DNA of 44,951 nt. Origin: Candidatus Parepulonipiscium sp. PG-Nun2H_MBin03 (GTDB lineage: Bacteria; Bacillota; Clostridia; Lachnospirales; Cellulosilyticaceae). The notes below the pieces were generated by a model that saw only the letters and a program-made list of their open reading frames with translations, was not told the DNA's origin and searched no databases. Of the stretch, positions 8,440-17,712 are shown in pieces (within the stretch, counting starts at the first letter, position 1; every line of letters starts with the position of its first letter). The DNA is taken from assembly GCA_001995005.1 (NCBI GenBank), contig MDJN01000134.1, positions 1 through 44,951 on the forward strand, given 5' to 3'. The position numbers and the translations under genes are program-made.

Positions 8440-8471
8440 GGGTGGTGCTATAAATGGCATTACCCTCTTTT
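8440..8471 (+). terminator. Terminator after topA
   Basis: Stem gggtggtgc/gcattaccc (9 pairs, two G-T) with an 8-nt loop, followed by tctttt. It separates dprA-topA from mnmH, though read-through is possible since mnmH begins 15 nt later. Confidence 0.7.
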
Positions 8472-8485
8472 GAATAAGGAGAAAT

Positions 8486-9559
8486 ATGTACGATTTTAAG
8501 AAAATTATAATAAATAACATCCCTCTTATAGATGTTAGAGCACCTATAGAATATAACAAGGGAGCGTTTCTAAACTCAGTAAACCTACCTATTATGCAAG
8601 ATGACGAAAGACATGAAATAGGGATTGAATATAAAAAAAATGGGAATGCAGCAGCAATAGAACTAGGGCATAGATTAGTATCTGGTAATATACGAGCAGA
8701 AAGAATAAATAGCTGGATAAAGTTTATAGAAGATAATCCGAATGCTGTAATATATTGCTTTAGAGGAGGACAACGTTCAAAAATTTCTAAACAATGGATA
8801 GCAGAAGCGAACAGAGACGTAGAACGTATAGAAGGTGGATATAAGGCATTTAGAACATATTTAATGGAAGAGTCCAAAAACATAAATTCTTCAATTTTAA
8901 TATTGGCCGGATACACAGGAGCGGGCAAAACTCGAGTGTTGGATAATATAAACTATGCAATTGACCTGGAAAAAATTGCAAATCATAGAGGGTCATCTTT
9001 TGGTAGATATGTAAGCAAGCAGCCAACGCAGATTAACTTTGAAAACAACTTAGCATATGCCATAATAAAACACCAACATGAAAATTATAAATATATGCTT
9101 TTAGAAGATGAGGGTAGGCATGTTGGAACTAATTTTATACCACGAGATTTAACACAAAAATTTGCTACGGGTAGCATGGTAGTTTTGGACGAGACTCTTG
9201 AGCATAGATTAGATATAACTCTAAATGAGTATGTATGCGTGGCACAAGAGCAATATTGTGCCATTACAGAAGACGGTCTTAACGACTGGGCAAATTATAT
9301 TACCGAAAGTATACAACGCCTACAAAAGCGACTGGGTAACACTATGGTAAGAGAGGTTGTGCAAATGTTTGATGATGCCTTCTCATATCAACTAAAAAGT
9401 GGTGACATAGAAGCGCATAAAGACTGGATTGAATGTCTGTTAACAAATTATTACGATCCTATGTATAAATACCAATTAGAAAAAAATACAATGCCTATAT
9501 TGTTTAGAGGCAACACAAGAGAAGTTACCGAATATTTACTGGATTTGAAGATATACTAA
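8486..9559 (+). CDS. mnmH: tRNA 2-selenouridine synthase
   Basis: 357 aa. MnmH (SelU/YbbB) replaces sulfur by selenium in 2-thiouridine at the wobble position of Lys, Glu and Gln tRNAs, using selenophosphate. The N-terminal rhodanese domain shows 'PLIDVRAPIEYNKGAF' and the active-site cysteine in 'YCFRGGQRSK' near residue 92. The C-terminal half has the P-loop 'AGYTGAGKTRVL'. Both halves are full length. It is one of the accepted markers of selenium use, which fits the selenium-type xanthine dehydrogenase cluster 4 kb downstream. selD and selA/B are not in the window. 'aaggag' precedes the ATG. Confidence 0.95.
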   Translation: MYDFKKIIINNIPLIDVRAPIEYNKGAFLNSVNLPIMQDDERHEIGIEYKKNGNAAAIELGHRLVSGNIRAERINSWIKFIEDNPNAVIYCFRGGQRSKISKQWIAEANRDVERIEGGYKAFRTYLMEESKNINSSILILAGYTGAGKTRVLDNINYAIDLEKIANHRGSSFGRYVSKQPTQINFENNLAYAIIKHQHENYKYMLLEDEGRHVGTNFIPRDLTQKFATGSMVVLDETLEHRLDITLNEYVCVAQEQYCAITEDGLNDWANYITESIQRLQKRLGNTMVREVVQMFDDAFSYQLKSGDIEAHKDWIECLLTNYYDPMYKYQLEKNTMPILFRGNTREVTEYLLDLKIY

Positions 9560-9570
9560 AGTAAGGAATT

Positions 9571-9594
9571 TTGAGTATATATTTGAGTATATAA
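9571..9594. repeat. Tandem 12-bp direct repeat upstream of glycerate kinase
   Basis: ttgagtatatat followed at once by ttgagtatataa, 11 of 12 positions identical, ending next to the ribosome binding site (agggagg). Either a local duplication or paired regulatory half-sites. Confidence 0.6.
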
Positions 9595-9610
9595 AGGGAG
9601 GCTAAATTAG

Positions 9611-10747
9611 ATGAAAGTTGTAATTGCAATTGATTCATTTAAAGGCAGCATAAGTTCTATTGATGCTGGAAATGCGGTAAAAGCAGGTGTATTAACAGTG
9701 TATAAAGATGCAATAGTAGATGTTTTGCCGTTAGCAGACGGCGGAGAGGGCACGGTTGAAACATTAGTTTTAGGAATGAATGGCACAAAAAAACAAATAC
9801 AAGTTACTGGTCCGCTAATAGATATGCAAGTAATGGCAACATATGGCGTAGTATCAGGGACGGTTATAGTTGAGATGGCACAAGCGGCAGGGCTGCCAAT
9901 AGTCCCAGAACAATTACGCAATCCGCTAAATACTACAACATATGGCGTAGGCGAGATAATTAAAAATGCAATTGAAGAAGGGTATCGTAATTTTATTATT
10001 GGAATTGGCGGAAGTGCTACGACTGATGCAGGTATTGGTATGCTAAGTGCACTAGGGTTTGAATTTTATGATAAATATGATAACTTAGTAGGTGCTGTGG
10101 GTAAAGATTTAGCAAACATTAGCAGGATTGGCACAACAAATATATTACCTGAATTATCACAGTGTAAATTTAAAATTGCATGCGATGTGAATAATCCGCT
10201 ATATGGTAAAAATGGTGCAGCGTATATATATGGTCCGCAAAAAGGGGCAACAGAAGAAATCGTAATAGAGTTAGATAATGGATTGCAAAATTTTGCATCA
10301 GTCGTTAAGAAACAATTAGGCAAAGATATTGCCAAAGTGGCTGGTACAGGAGCAGCAGGAGGGTTGGGCTATGCATTTTTAGTATTTTTAGATGCTAAGC
10401 TAGAATCGGGTAGTGATATTATTATTGAAGAAATTGCACTAGAAGATAGAGTAAAAGATGCAGATTTTGTAATTACAGGTGAGGGCAGATTGGATGCACA
10501 AACTATTATGGGCAAGGCTCCGGCCGCTGTTACTAAGATAGCTAAAAAATACGGCATAAAGACATTGGCGTTTGCAGGGTGTATTACAGATGATGCAGTG
10601 CAGTGTAATCAAAGTGGAATAGATGCATTTTTTCCTATACTTCCTAGGGTTATGAGCTTAGCTGATGCAATGGATGTAAGTAATGCACAAAAGCATTTAA
10701 CAATGACTACTATACAAGTATTTAACTTAATAGGGTGTCTTAAGTAA
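9611..10747 (+). CDS. glxK: Glycerate kinase
   Basis: 378 aa, GarK/GlxK family, phosphorylating D-glycerate to (usually) 2-phosphoglycerate. Family motifs are intact: 'VVIAIDSFKGS' at the start, 'PLADGGEGTVETL', 'IGGSATTDAGIGMLSALG' and 'ITGEGRLDAQT' near residue 290. Length is normal. It lies between mnmH and pyrB. In several bacteria glycerate kinase completes breakdown of glyoxylate from purines (allantoin route), so its location ahead of a purine-degradation block may be meaningful, but no glyoxylate carboligase or tartronate semialdehyde reductase is present here. The tandem repeat 9571-9594 lies just upstream. Confidence 0.93.
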   Translation: MKVVIAIDSFKGSISSIDAGNAVKAGVLTVYKDAIVDVLPLADGGEGTVETLVLGMNGTKKQIQVTGPLIDMQVMATYGVVSGTVIVEMAQAAGLPIVPEQLRNPLNTTTYGVGEIIKNAIEEGYRNFIIGIGGSATTDAGIGMLSALGFEFYDKYDNLVGAVGKDLANISRIGTTNILPELSQCKFKIACDVNNPLYGKNGAAYIYGPQKGATEEIVIELDNGLQNFASVVKKQLGKDIAKVAGTGAAGGLGYAFLVFLDAKLESGSDIIIEEIALEDRVKDADFVITGEGRLDAQTIMGKAPAAVTKIAKKYGIKTLAFAGCITDDAVQCNQSGIDAFFPILPRVMSLADAMDVSNAQKHLTMTTIQVFNLIGCLK

Positions 10748-10859
10748 AAGAAGATGTCTGTGGTTGAAAAATAACTCAGTTTAAAAAGAACAGAAGTATG
10801 GATAAACTCCTAAAAGTATGGTATTATATATCTAAATATTTTTATATAAGGAGTTGGAT

Positions 10860-11774
10860 ATGAAGCATTTAATAAGTCCATTAGATTTATCTACTAAAGA
10901 AATAGACGATATATTAGAATTAGCTGAAGATATAGAAAAAAGGCCAGATAAGTATACAGATATTTGTAAAGGGAAAAAACTTGCGACCTTATTTTACGAA
11001 TCAAGTACTAGAACCCGCCTAAGCCATGAGGCTGCCATGCTAAATTTAGGTGGTTCAATACTAGGCTTTTCAAGCTCAGATGCAAGCTCTGCCGCAAAGG
11101 GTGAGAGTGTTGCTGATACAATACGTACGGTATGTTGCTACGCTGATATAATAGCTATGCGTCACCCAAAAGAAGGTGCACCTATTGTTGCTGCAAATTA
11201 TTCTAGTATACCTATAATTAATGCAGGAGACGGAGGGCATGAGCATCCGACTCAAACTTTGACAGACTTACTAACTATCCGTGCTGAAAAAGGAAGATTA
11301 GACAACTTAACGGTTGGAATGTGTGGAGACTTAAAATTTGGCCGTACAGTACATTCGCTAATTCATGCCCTAGTCAGATATCGCAATATAAAATTCATCT
11401 TAATTTCACCAGAAGAATTACGCTTGCCTAGCTATATGTTACAAGATGTTTTAGTAAAACATAATATCAAGTATATACAAGCGGAAAAACTAGAAGAAGT
11501 TATGTCAGAATTAGATATATTGTATATGACTCGTGTGCAAAAAGAACGCTTTTTTAATGAAGAAGATTATATAAGAATGAAAGATTTTTATATATTAGAT
11601 GCAGATAAAATGAAGATGGCAAAATCGGATATGCTAGTATTACATCCGTTGCCACGTGTAAATGAAATTCACCCTGAAGTTGATAAAGACCCACGTGCAA
11701 TATATTTTAAGCAAGTCCAGTATGGTGTATATGTACGTATGGCGTTAATACTAACATTATTAGAGTTAATTTAA
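10860..11774 (+). CDS. pyrB: Aspartate carbamoyltransferase catalytic chain
   Basis: 304 aa. It joins carbamoyl phosphate and aspartate in pyrimidine synthesis. The carbamoyl-phosphate loop reads '[13 protein letters not shown]', followed by '[13 protein letters not shown]' and 'HPLPRVNEI', all diagnostic. The track start is a TTG at 10854, which directly abuts the 'aaggag' site; the ATG at 10860 has a 6-nt spacing and is the better start. The regulatory chain gene follows after 12 nt, so this is the two-subunit, allosteric form of the enzyme. The other pyr genes are not nearby. Confidence 0.95.
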   Translation: MKHLISPLDLSTKEIDDILELAEDIEKRPDKYTDICKGKKLATLFYESSTRTRLSHEAAMLNLGGSILGFSSSDASSAAKGESVADTIRTVCCYADIIAMRHPKEGAPIVAANYSSIPIINAGDGGHEHPTQTLTDLLTIRAEKGRLDNLTVGMCGDLKFGRTVHSLIHALVRYRNIKFILISPEELRLPSYMLQDVLVKHNIKYIQAEKLEEVMSELDILYMTRVQKERFFNEEDYIRMKDFYILDADKMKMAKSDMLVLHPLPRVNEIHPEVDKDPRAIYFKQVQYGVYVRMALILTLLELI

Positions 11775-11786
11775 AGGAGGTTTTTT

Positions 11787-12227
11787 ATGAGCACATTAAA
11801 CGTTGGTGGTATTTTAGAAGGATTTGTACTAGATCATATTCCGGCGGGAAAAAGTATGCAAATATATGGATATTTAAATCTTGATAAGCTAGATTGTTGT
11901 GTTGCAATTATTAAAAATGCTAAAAGCAATAAAATGGGTAAAAAAGATATAATTAAAATTGAGTGTCCGATAGATCATATAGACTTAGATATACTAGGCT
12001 TTATTGACCATACCATCACTGTGAATATAATAAAACATAAGGTTATTGTAGAAAAACGACAACTAGATTTACCCAAAGAAATCATTAATATAGTTCACTG
12101 CAAAAATCCACGTTGTATAACATCTATAGAACAAGGATTGGAGCATATCTTTTTGCTTACAGATAAAAATAAAGAAACCTATAGATGTAAGTATTGTGAG
12201 GAAAAGATAATAAGTAGAAATGTTTAA
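11787..12227 (+). CDS. pyrI: Aspartate carbamoyltransferase regulatory chain
   Basis: 146 aa. PyrI binds nucleotides and holds the catalytic trimers together. The N-terminal allosteric domain starts 'LNVGGILEGFVLDHIPAGK', matching the nucleotide-binding pattern. The C-terminal zinc domain has CxxxxC (CKNPRC) and CxxC (CKYC). Preceded by 'aaaggagg'. Ends at the strong terminator 12236-12285. Confidence 0.94.
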   Translation: MSTLNVGGILEGFVLDHIPAGKSMQIYGYLNLDKLDCCVAIIKNAKSNKMGKKDIIKIECPIDHIDLDILGFIDHTITVNIIKHKVIVEKRQLDLPKEIINIVHCKNPRCITSIEQGLEHIFLLTDKNKETYRCKYCEEKIISRNV

Positions 12228-12235
12228 ATAAATTT

Positions 12236-12285
12236 AGCATTTACTTTTTTAAAAAAATTTTTTAAAAAAAGTAGATGCTTTTTTT
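12236..12285 (+). terminator. Terminator of pyrBI
   Basis: Long hairpin: agcatttact followed by a T run, mirrored by an A run and agtagatgct (one T-G pair), then seven T residues. Strong and well placed, 9 nt after pyrI. Confidence 0.9.
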
Positions 12286-12359
12286 ATATTTTTAAAAAAA
12301 TTTATTCTAATTATGAGAAAAATTTAACAAGCATACATATTAAAATTGACAGGTAGCAA

Positions 12360-12389
12360 TTGACAACAAGAAGGGGGTGTCCCTATAAA
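12360..12389 (+). promoter_or_regulatory. Sigma-A type promoter, distal, for purine cluster
   Basis: TTGACA at 12360-12365 and TATAAA at 12384-12389 with an 18-bp spacer. The spacer contains the short dyad aggggg-tgt-ccct, a possible operator. A second TTGACA lies 14 bp upstream (12346-12351). Confidence 0.6.
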
Positions 12390-12550
12390 AATAATATAAA
12401 GGAATTTAAGAATTATAAGCTATTTTGAAATAATATAAGAATGTTTATAGACCAAGCAACATTATTAATAGATATCTTTTTTAGACAATATGCAAGAAGT
12501 CTTAGATAAAAAAATAACAAAATTGTTAACAAAAAAATTTATATTATATC

Positions 12551-12579
12551 TTGAAAATAGGTAAAAATAATGGTATATT
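12551..12579 (+). promoter_or_regulatory. Sigma-A type promoter, proximal, for purine cluster
   Basis: TTGAAA at 12551-12556, 17-bp spacer, TATATT at 12574-12579. It would start transcripts near 12586, about 250 nt before dpaL. Confidence 0.55.
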
Positions 12580-12689
12580 ATTATTATAGTAATATTTCAC
12601 ATTAGAAAAATGCATAAACTATTATTCATATATTATTGGATAGAGTATATAATAATTAAAAGGGATAAATTAAGAGAGTACAATTATCG

Positions 12690-12816
12690 CCAAGTAATAA
12701 AATTATATATATAAATATCCAATAAATTAATTTTCTATGCATAGATTAATGCGAAATTGATAAAAATAAGTTGTATAAATAAATTTGTTTATACACTATT
12801 ATTACTTGGATTTTTT
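12690..12816 (+). promoter_or_regulatory. Candidate structured leader closing in a terminator-like T run
   Basis: ccaagtaataa (12690-12700) is perfectly complementary to ttattacttgg (12799-12809), which is followed by A and six T residues (12811-12816), then the dpaL ribosome binding site (aaaggag). Inside lie further small hairpins. This layout could act as a closing stem with an attenuator or as an operator pair; the 98-nt separation favours RNA structure with inner helices. No known class is recognised. Confidence 0.4.
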
Positions 12817-12835
12817 GAAAGGAGATGTTTAATTT

Positions 12836-14032
12836 ATGGAATGGTCCATTAATTCCATGCCAAAAACAGATGACTTGCAACTACAAGTTATGGATATCGA
12901 AAACGTACAAAAAGCGAGAGATTTCCATAAAAGTTTTCCGCAATATAGTATAACACCACTTGCGAAACTTGATAGTATGGCAAATTATTTAGGGGTAAAA
13001 GAAATTTACGTAAAAGATGAGTCGTATCGTTTTGGCCTAAATGCATTTAAGGTATTAGGAGGTTCGTTTGCTATGGCAAAATATATTGCACAGCAAACAA
13101 ATCAAGATGTGTCTGATGTGCCGTATAATGTGTTAACGTCTAAAAAATTATTAGATGATTTTGGGCAAGCGACATTCTTTACAGCAACTGACGGAAATCA
13201 TGGTAGAGGGGTAGCATGGGCTGCAAATAAATTAGGTCAAAAATCAGTAGTATTTATGCCAAAAGGCTCAACTATTACAAGACTTAATAATATTAAAAAA
13301 GAAAATGCTATCGCAACTATTGAAGAAGTGAACTACGACGAGTGTGTGAGAATGGCAGCTGAGCAAGCGAGCAAAACTCCAAATGGTGTGGTTGTACAAG
13401 ACACAGCATGGGATGGATATGAAGAAATTCCAGCTTGGATTATGCAAGGATACGGCACAATGGCAATGGAGGCGGCTGAGCAAATGTCAGAGCAAGGGTG
13501 CGACCGTCCAACTCATATATTTATACAAGCGGGCGTAGGTTCTTTGGCTGGAGCAGTACAAGGATATTTTGTAAATCGTTACCCAGAAAATCCACCGACT
13601 GTTGTAGTTGTAGAAGCGGATGTTGCGGCTTGTCTTTATAAAGGAGCAAAGCAAGCAGATGGAAGTATTCAATTTGTAGATGGAGATATGCAAACCATTA
13701 TGGCGGGGCTTGCATGTGGTGAACCTAATACAATATCATGGGATATCTTAAAAAACCATACTAAGTGTTTTATATCTGCACCAGATTGGATGGCAGCTCT
13801 TGGTATGCGTATGCTTAGTGCACCGATTAAAGGTGATGCTCAAGTAACGTCGGGTGAATCCGGTGCCATAACAATGGGTGTTTTAAGTTGTATTATGAAA
13901 ATGGAAGAGTATAAATCTTTAAGAGAAGAACTGAAATTAGATGAAAATTCAAAAGTTTTATTATTCTCGACAGAAGGGGATACAGATCCAGAGCGTTATA
14001 AGAGTATAGTATGGGAAGGTAAAGAAAAATAA
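12836..14032 (+). CDS. dpaL: 2,3-Diaminopropionate ammonia-lyase
   Basis: 398 aa, the YgeX/DpaL family of fold-type II PLP enzymes, converting 2,3-diaminopropionate to pyruvate and two ammonia. The PLP lysine is Lys72 in '[13 protein letters not shown]'. The '[13 protein letters not shown]' phosphate/substrate loop and '[14 protein letters not shown]' glycine loop are present. Length equals the family norm. It is the first gene of the purine block; ygeY follows after 13 nt. In gut anaerobes this enzyme is the exit step from urate-derived diaminopropionate to central metabolism. The long leader upstream suggests control of the whole operon here. Confidence 0.96.
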   Translation: MEWSINSMPKTDDLQLQVMDIENVQKARDFHKSFPQYSITPLAKLDSMANYLGVKEIYVKDESYRFGLNAFKVLGGSFAMAKYIAQQTNQDVSDVPYNVLTSKKLLDDFGQATFFTATDGNHGRGVAWAANKLGQKSVVFMPKGSTITRLNNIKKENAIATIEEVNYDECVRMAAEQASKTPNGVVVQDTAWDGYEEIPAWIMQGYGTMAMEAAEQMSEQGCDRPTHIFIQAGVGSLAGAVQGYFVNRYPENPPTVVVVEADVAACLYKGAKQADGSIQFVDGDMQTIMAGLACGEPNTISWDILKNHTKCFISAPDWMAALGMRMLSAPIKGDAQVTSGESGAITMGVLSCIMKMEEYKSLREELKLDENSKVLLFSTEGDTDPERYKSIVWEGKEK

Positions 14033-14045
14033 CAGGAGGTTTAGT

Positions 14046-15350
14046 ATGGACGTAGCAGCTATTAAACAAGCAGCACAAAATTATGAGAAAGATATGACTA
14101 AGTTTTTAAGGGAATTAATAGTAATTCCTGGTGAAAGCTGTGGTGAAAAAGGTCACATAGACCGAATTGCACAAGAAATGAAGGCAGTAGGGTTTGATGA
14201 AGTAGTAATTGATAAGATGGGTAACGTACTAGGATATATGGGAACTGGTTCAACATTGATTGGATACGATGCTCATATAGATACAGTAGGTATCGGAAAT
14301 ATTGATAACTGGACATTTGACCCATACAAAGGTATGGAAGACGATACTACAATAGGAGGCCGAGGAACTTCTGATCAACTAGGTGGAATTGTATCTGCTG
14401 TCTACGGTGCAAAAATCATGAAAGATATGGGTCTATTAAATGATAAGTATAAAGTAGTTGTTACGGGTACAGTGCAAGAAGAAGATTGCGACGGATTATG
14501 TTGGGAATATATTATTAAAGAAAGCAATGTAAAGCCAGAGTTTGTTGTATCTACAGAGCCTACTGACGGTGGAATTTATAGAGGGCAACGTGGTAGAATG
14601 GAAATCCGTGTTGATGTTAAAGGGATTTCTTGCCACGGTTCTGCACCAGAGCGTGGAGACAATGCTATCTATAAGATGGCAGATATATTACAAGATATAC
14701 GTTCATTAAATGAGAATGATGCGTCTGACTCAAATGAGATTAAAGGTCTTGTGAAAATGTTAGATGAAAAGTACAATCCTCAGTGGCAAGAAGCAAACTT
14801 CTTAGGCAGAGGTACAGTTACTGTATCAGAAATTTTCTATACTTCACCTAGTCGATGTGCAGTTGCAGATTCATGCTCAATTTCGTTAGACAGACGTATG
14901 ACAGCGGGTGAAACTTGGGAGAGTTGTCTAGAAGAGATACGAAACTTACCAAATGTTAAAAAATATGACGTAGTTGTAAGTATGTACAACTATGACAGAC
15001 CATCTTATACTGGATTAGTTTATCCTATTGAGTGTTATTTCCCAACTTGGGTAATTCCAAAAGAGCATAAAGTAACAAAAGCTTTAGAAGAAGCTTATAC
15101 AAGTTTATATGGAGATAAAAGAATTGGTCCTGATGTAACATTGGCTATGAGAGAAGCACGTCCGCTTACTGATAAATGGACATTCTCAACTAATGGTGTA
15201 TCTATTATGGGTAGAAATGAAATCCCATGTATTGGATTTGGCCCAGGTGCGGAAGCTCAAGCTCACGCTCCAAACGAAATTACTTGGAAACAAGATTTAG
15301 TAACTTGTGCAGCTGTGTATGCATTGTTACCAACTATGTATTGTAAATAG
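14046..15350 (+). CDS. ygeY: YgeY-family M20 hydrolase, selenium/purine-linked
   Basis: 434 aa zinc hydrolase of the M20 peptidase/deacylase superfamily, YgeY branch. Metal-site motifs: '[10 protein letters not shown]' (His, Asp), '[10 protein letters not shown]' (bridging Asp), '[10 protein letters not shown]' (general-base Glu and metal Glu), 'STEPTDGG' and a late '[14 protein letters not shown]' His. The family is restricted to genomes with the ygeX-ygeW-xdh set and was linked by comparative genomics to selenium-dependent molybdenum hydroxylases. By context it should remove an acyl or carbamoyl-type group from a nitrogen-rich intermediate on the way to diaminopropionate; the exact substrate is not readable from sequence. 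Good ribosome binding site (caggagg). Confidence 0.95.
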   Translation: MDVAAIKQAAQNYEKDMTKFLRELIVIPGESCGEKGHIDRIAQEMKAVGFDEVVIDKMGNVLGYMGTGSTLIGYDAHIDTVGIGNIDNWTFDPYKGMEDDTTIGGRGTSDQLGGIVSAVYGAKIMKDMGLLNDKYKVVVTGTVQEEDCDGLCWEYIIKESNVKPEFVVSTEPTDGGIYRGQRGRMEIRVDVKGISCHGSAPERGDNAIYKMADILQDIRSLNENDASDSNEIKGLVKMLDEKYNPQWQEANFLGRGTVTVSEIFYTSPSRCAVADSCSISLDRRMTAGETWESCLEEIRNLPNVKKYDVVVSMYNYDRPSYTGLVYPIECYFPTWVIPKEHKVTKALEEAYTSLYGDKRIGPDVTLAMREARPLTDKWTFSTNGVSIMGRNEIPCIGFGPGAEAQAHAPNEITWKQDLVTCAAVYALLPTMYCK

Positions 15351-15421
15351 TTGTATTAGTTGTATTAAATATATTAAAGAATAAAATACTAAATAAATTA
15401 AAATTTTAAGGAGACAAGAAG

Positions 15422-16606
15422 ATGCAAAAATATATTGATAAATTAAAAAGTTTAGATCACAAAAATATGTATGAAGGTGACTTTTTCTTAACATGGGAAA
15501 AGACAAAAGACGAGTTAGAGTCTATTTGGACAGTAGCAGATGCGTTGAGAGATTTAAGAGAAAGAAATATTTCTACAAAAGTATTTGACAGTGGACTAGG
15601 AATTTCTATATTCCGAGACAACTCTACAAGAACTCGTTTTTCATTTGCATCAGCTTGTAATTTACTAGGTCTTGCAGTACAAGACTTAGATGAAGGTAAA
15701 TCTCAAATAGCACACGGTGAAACAGTGCGTGAAACAGCTAACATGGTGTCATTTATGGCAGATGTTATAGGTATTAGAGATGATATGTATATAGGAAAAG
15801 GAAATGCTTATATGCACGAAGTAGTAGATTCTGTAACTCAAGGACACAAAGACGGTGTATTAGAGCAAAAGCCAACGTTAGTAAACTTACAATGCGACAT
15901 TGACCATCCAACTCAAAGTATGGCAGATGCATTACACATTATTAATGAAATGGGCGGAATTGAAAATCTTAAAGGTAAAAAAGTGGCTATGACTTGGGCA
16001 TATTCACCATCTTACGGAAAGCCATTATCTGTACCACAAGGTATTGTAGGTCTTATGACTCGTTTAGGTATGGATGTAGTTTTAGCACACCCTGAAGGGT
16101 ATGAAATTATGCCAGAAGTTGAAGAAGTGGCTAAAAAGAATGCTGCAGAATCAGGCGGTTCATTTACTCGTGTAAATAGTATGGCAGAAGCATTTAAAGA
16201 TGCTGATATTGTTTATCCAAAGAGCTGGGCACCTTTTGCAGCAATGGAAAAACGTACTGACTTATATGGAAACAATGACTTTGATGGCATTAAAGCATTA
16301 GAGCAAGAATTACTGGCTCAAAATGCGAAACACAAAGACTGGGCTTGTACAGAAGAGTTGATGAAAACTACAAAAGACGGTAAAGCACTTTATATGCACT
16401 GTTTACCAGCGGATATTACAGGTGTGAGTTGTAAAGAAGGAGAAGTTGACGCTTCAGTATTTGACAGATATCGTGATCCATTATATAAAGAAGCGAGCTA
16501 TAAGCCATATGTTATAGCAGCGATGATTTTCTTAGCTAAATTTAAAAATCCTGTAGCATTACTTGAGCAATTAAATCAAGATGCTAAAGCAAGACAAATG
16601 AAATAA
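15422..16606 (+). CDS. ygeW: YgeW-family carbamoyltransferase
   Basis: 394 aa, a knotted transcarbamylase. Carbamoyl-phosphate motif 'FRDNSTRTRFSFA', 'DIDHPTQSMAD' and 'YMHCLPAD' are all intact, and the central insertions that set YgeW apart from ornithine and aspartate enzymes are present. In the purine operon it probably works in the catabolic direction: phosphorolysis of a ureido compound to an amine and carbamoyl phosphate, which the next gene (carbamate kinase) turns into ATP, ammonia and CO2. The natural substrate is inferred to be a ureido derivative of diaminopropionate. Preceded by 'aaggag'. Confidence 0.95.
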   Translation: MQKYIDKLKSLDHKNMYEGDFFLTWEKTKDELESIWTVADALRDLRERNISTKVFDSGLGISIFRDNSTRTRFSFASACNLLGLAVQDLDEGKSQIAHGETVRETANMVSFMADVIGIRDDMYIGKGNAYMHEVVDSVTQGHKDGVLEQKPTLVNLQCDIDHPTQSMADALHIINEMGGIENLKGKKVAMTWAYSPSYGKPLSVPQGIVGLMTRLGMDVVLAHPEGYEIMPEVEEVAKKNAAESGGSFTRVNSMAEAFKDADIVYPKSWAPFAAMEKRTDLYGNNDFDGIKALEQELLAQNAKHKDWACTEELMKTTKDGKALYMHCLPADITGVSCKEGEVDASVFDRYRDPLYKEASYKPYVIAAMIFLAKFKNPVALLEQLNQDAKARQMK

Positions 16607-16630
16607 TTTCTAAAATACTATGTAAATAAT

Positions 16631-16651
16631 AAGTCCCCTTTAAGGGGACTT
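16631..16651 (+). terminator. Intra-operon hairpin between ygeW and carbamate kinase
   Basis: aagtcccctt and aaggggactt separated by one T, near-perfect dyad followed by TTTG. The short T run suggests partial termination or RNA processing rather than a full stop; the carbamate kinase gene begins 24 nt later. Confidence 0.6.
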
Positions 16652-16674
16652 TTGAAGAAAGGATACCATTAGCT

Positions 16675-17619
16675 ATGAAAAACAAAAAACGTATAGTTAT
16701 TGCACTAGGAGGAAATGCACTAGGTAATACACTTCCAGAACAGATGAAAGCTGTCAAAATTACTGCTCAAGCAATAGTTGATTTAATCCAAGAAGGATGC
16801 GAAGTTGTTGTAACCCATGGAAATGGACCACAAGTTGGCATGATTAACAATGCTATGGCAGCATTATCAAGAGAGGACAGTAACCAACCTAATACACCAC
16901 TATCAGTATGTGTGGCTATGAGTCAGGCATACATAGGGTATGACCTGCAAAATGCCTTACGAGAAGAACTTAAAAACAGAAATATGTTAGATATTCCTGT
17001 AGTGACTATGGTGACTCAAGTTAGAGTTGATGAGAATGACGCTGCATTTTTAAATCCTACTAAGCCTATTGGACAGTTTATGACAGAAGAACAGGCGAAA
17101 ATAGCAGAAGAAAAATATGACTATGTAATGAAGGAAGATTCAGGCAGAGGCTATAGACGTGTAGTTTCATCTCCAAAACCTGCTGAAATTATTGAAATAG
17201 AAGCTATTCGTGCCCTAGTAGATACCGGTCAACTTGTTATCTCTTGTGGCGGAGGCGGCATACCTGTTACTTTAAAAGGAAACCATCTAACAGGAGCAAG
17301 TGCAGTTATAGATAAAGACTTTGTGAGTGCATTGCTTGCCAAAGAACTAGATGCAGACTTTTTAATTATTTTGACTGCAGTAGAAAAAGTAGCCATAAAC
17401 TTTGGTAAACCAGACCAAAAGTGGCTTGCACAAATGAATGTGGAGGAAGCTAACCAATATATAGAAGAAGGCCACTTTGCTCCAGGTTCTATGCTACCAA
17501 AAGTGGAGGCAGCTATAGAATTTGCAGATTCAAAAGCAGGGCGCGTTTCTCTTATAACATTATTAGAAAAGGCTAAAGAAGGTATTTTAGGAGAAACAGG
17601 TACAAGAATTTGTAAGTAA
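16675..17619 (+). CDS. arcC: Carbamate kinase
   Basis: 314 aa. It makes ATP from carbamoyl phosphate and ADP. Motifs: 'VIALGGNALGN' at the N-terminus, 'THGNGPQVGMINNAM', 'VISCGGGGIPV' and 'AVIDKDFVSALLA'. Length is standard. Equivalent to E. coli yqeA in the same cluster type. It follows the carbamoyltransferase, so the pair forms a substrate-level phosphorylation step, likely the main energy gain of the pathway. Confidence 0.96.
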   Translation: MKNKKRIVIALGGNALGNTLPEQMKAVKITAQAIVDLIQEGCEVVVTHGNGPQVGMINNAMAALSREDSNQPNTPLSVCVAMSQAYIGYDLQNALREELKNRNMLDIPVVTMVTQVRVDENDAAFLNPTKPIGQFMTEEQAKIAEEKYDYVMKEDSGRGYRRVVSSPKPAEIIEIEAIRALVDTGQLVISCGGGGIPVTLKGNHLTGASAVIDKDFVSALLAKELDADFLIILTAVEKVAINFGKPDQKWLAQMNVEEANQYIEEGHFAPGSMLPKVEAAIEFADSKAGRVSLITLLEKAKEGILGETGTRICK

Positions 17620-17655
17620 GTAGATTTGTATCTGTGCATTAAATGATGATAATTA

Positions 17656-17687
17656 AGGATTTAGATGGATTTAATCCTCTAAATCCT
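17656..17687 (+). other. Strong hairpin ahead of the fused xanthine dehydrogenase gene
   Basis: Outer stem aggatttag/ctaaatcct, with inner stem ggat/atcc and a TTA loop. There is no T run after it, so a stabilising or processing element at the 5' side of the next mRNA segment is more likely than a terminator. Confidence 0.55.
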
Positions 17688-17712
17688 AAAATTAGGAAGA
17701 ATAGAGGTAGAT

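Larger units (their letters stand above)
12286..12835. other. 550-bp non-coding region upstream of dpaL
   Basis: No ORF over 60 codons and no tRNA. It holds two promoter-like sites (12360-12389 and 12551-12579), a small hairpin gtataaa/tttatac (12773-12794, extendable to 9 pairs), a ctatgcatag palindrome (12735-12744) and a long-range inverted repeat ending in a T run (12690-12816). Transcripts from either promoter would carry a leader of about 250-440 nt before dpaL. I do not recognise the purine riboswitch core or another known riboswitch. Confidence 0.6.

Noticed and set aside
8368-8928. 186-aa minus-strand ORF across the topA end and mnmH start
   Set aside because: Antisense to two clear genes and spans a terminator; no recognisable domain.
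12286-12835. Purine riboswitch ahead of the purine cluster
   Set aside because: The conserved core loops and closing stem of the known purine class could not be found; only an unclassified inverted repeat remains.
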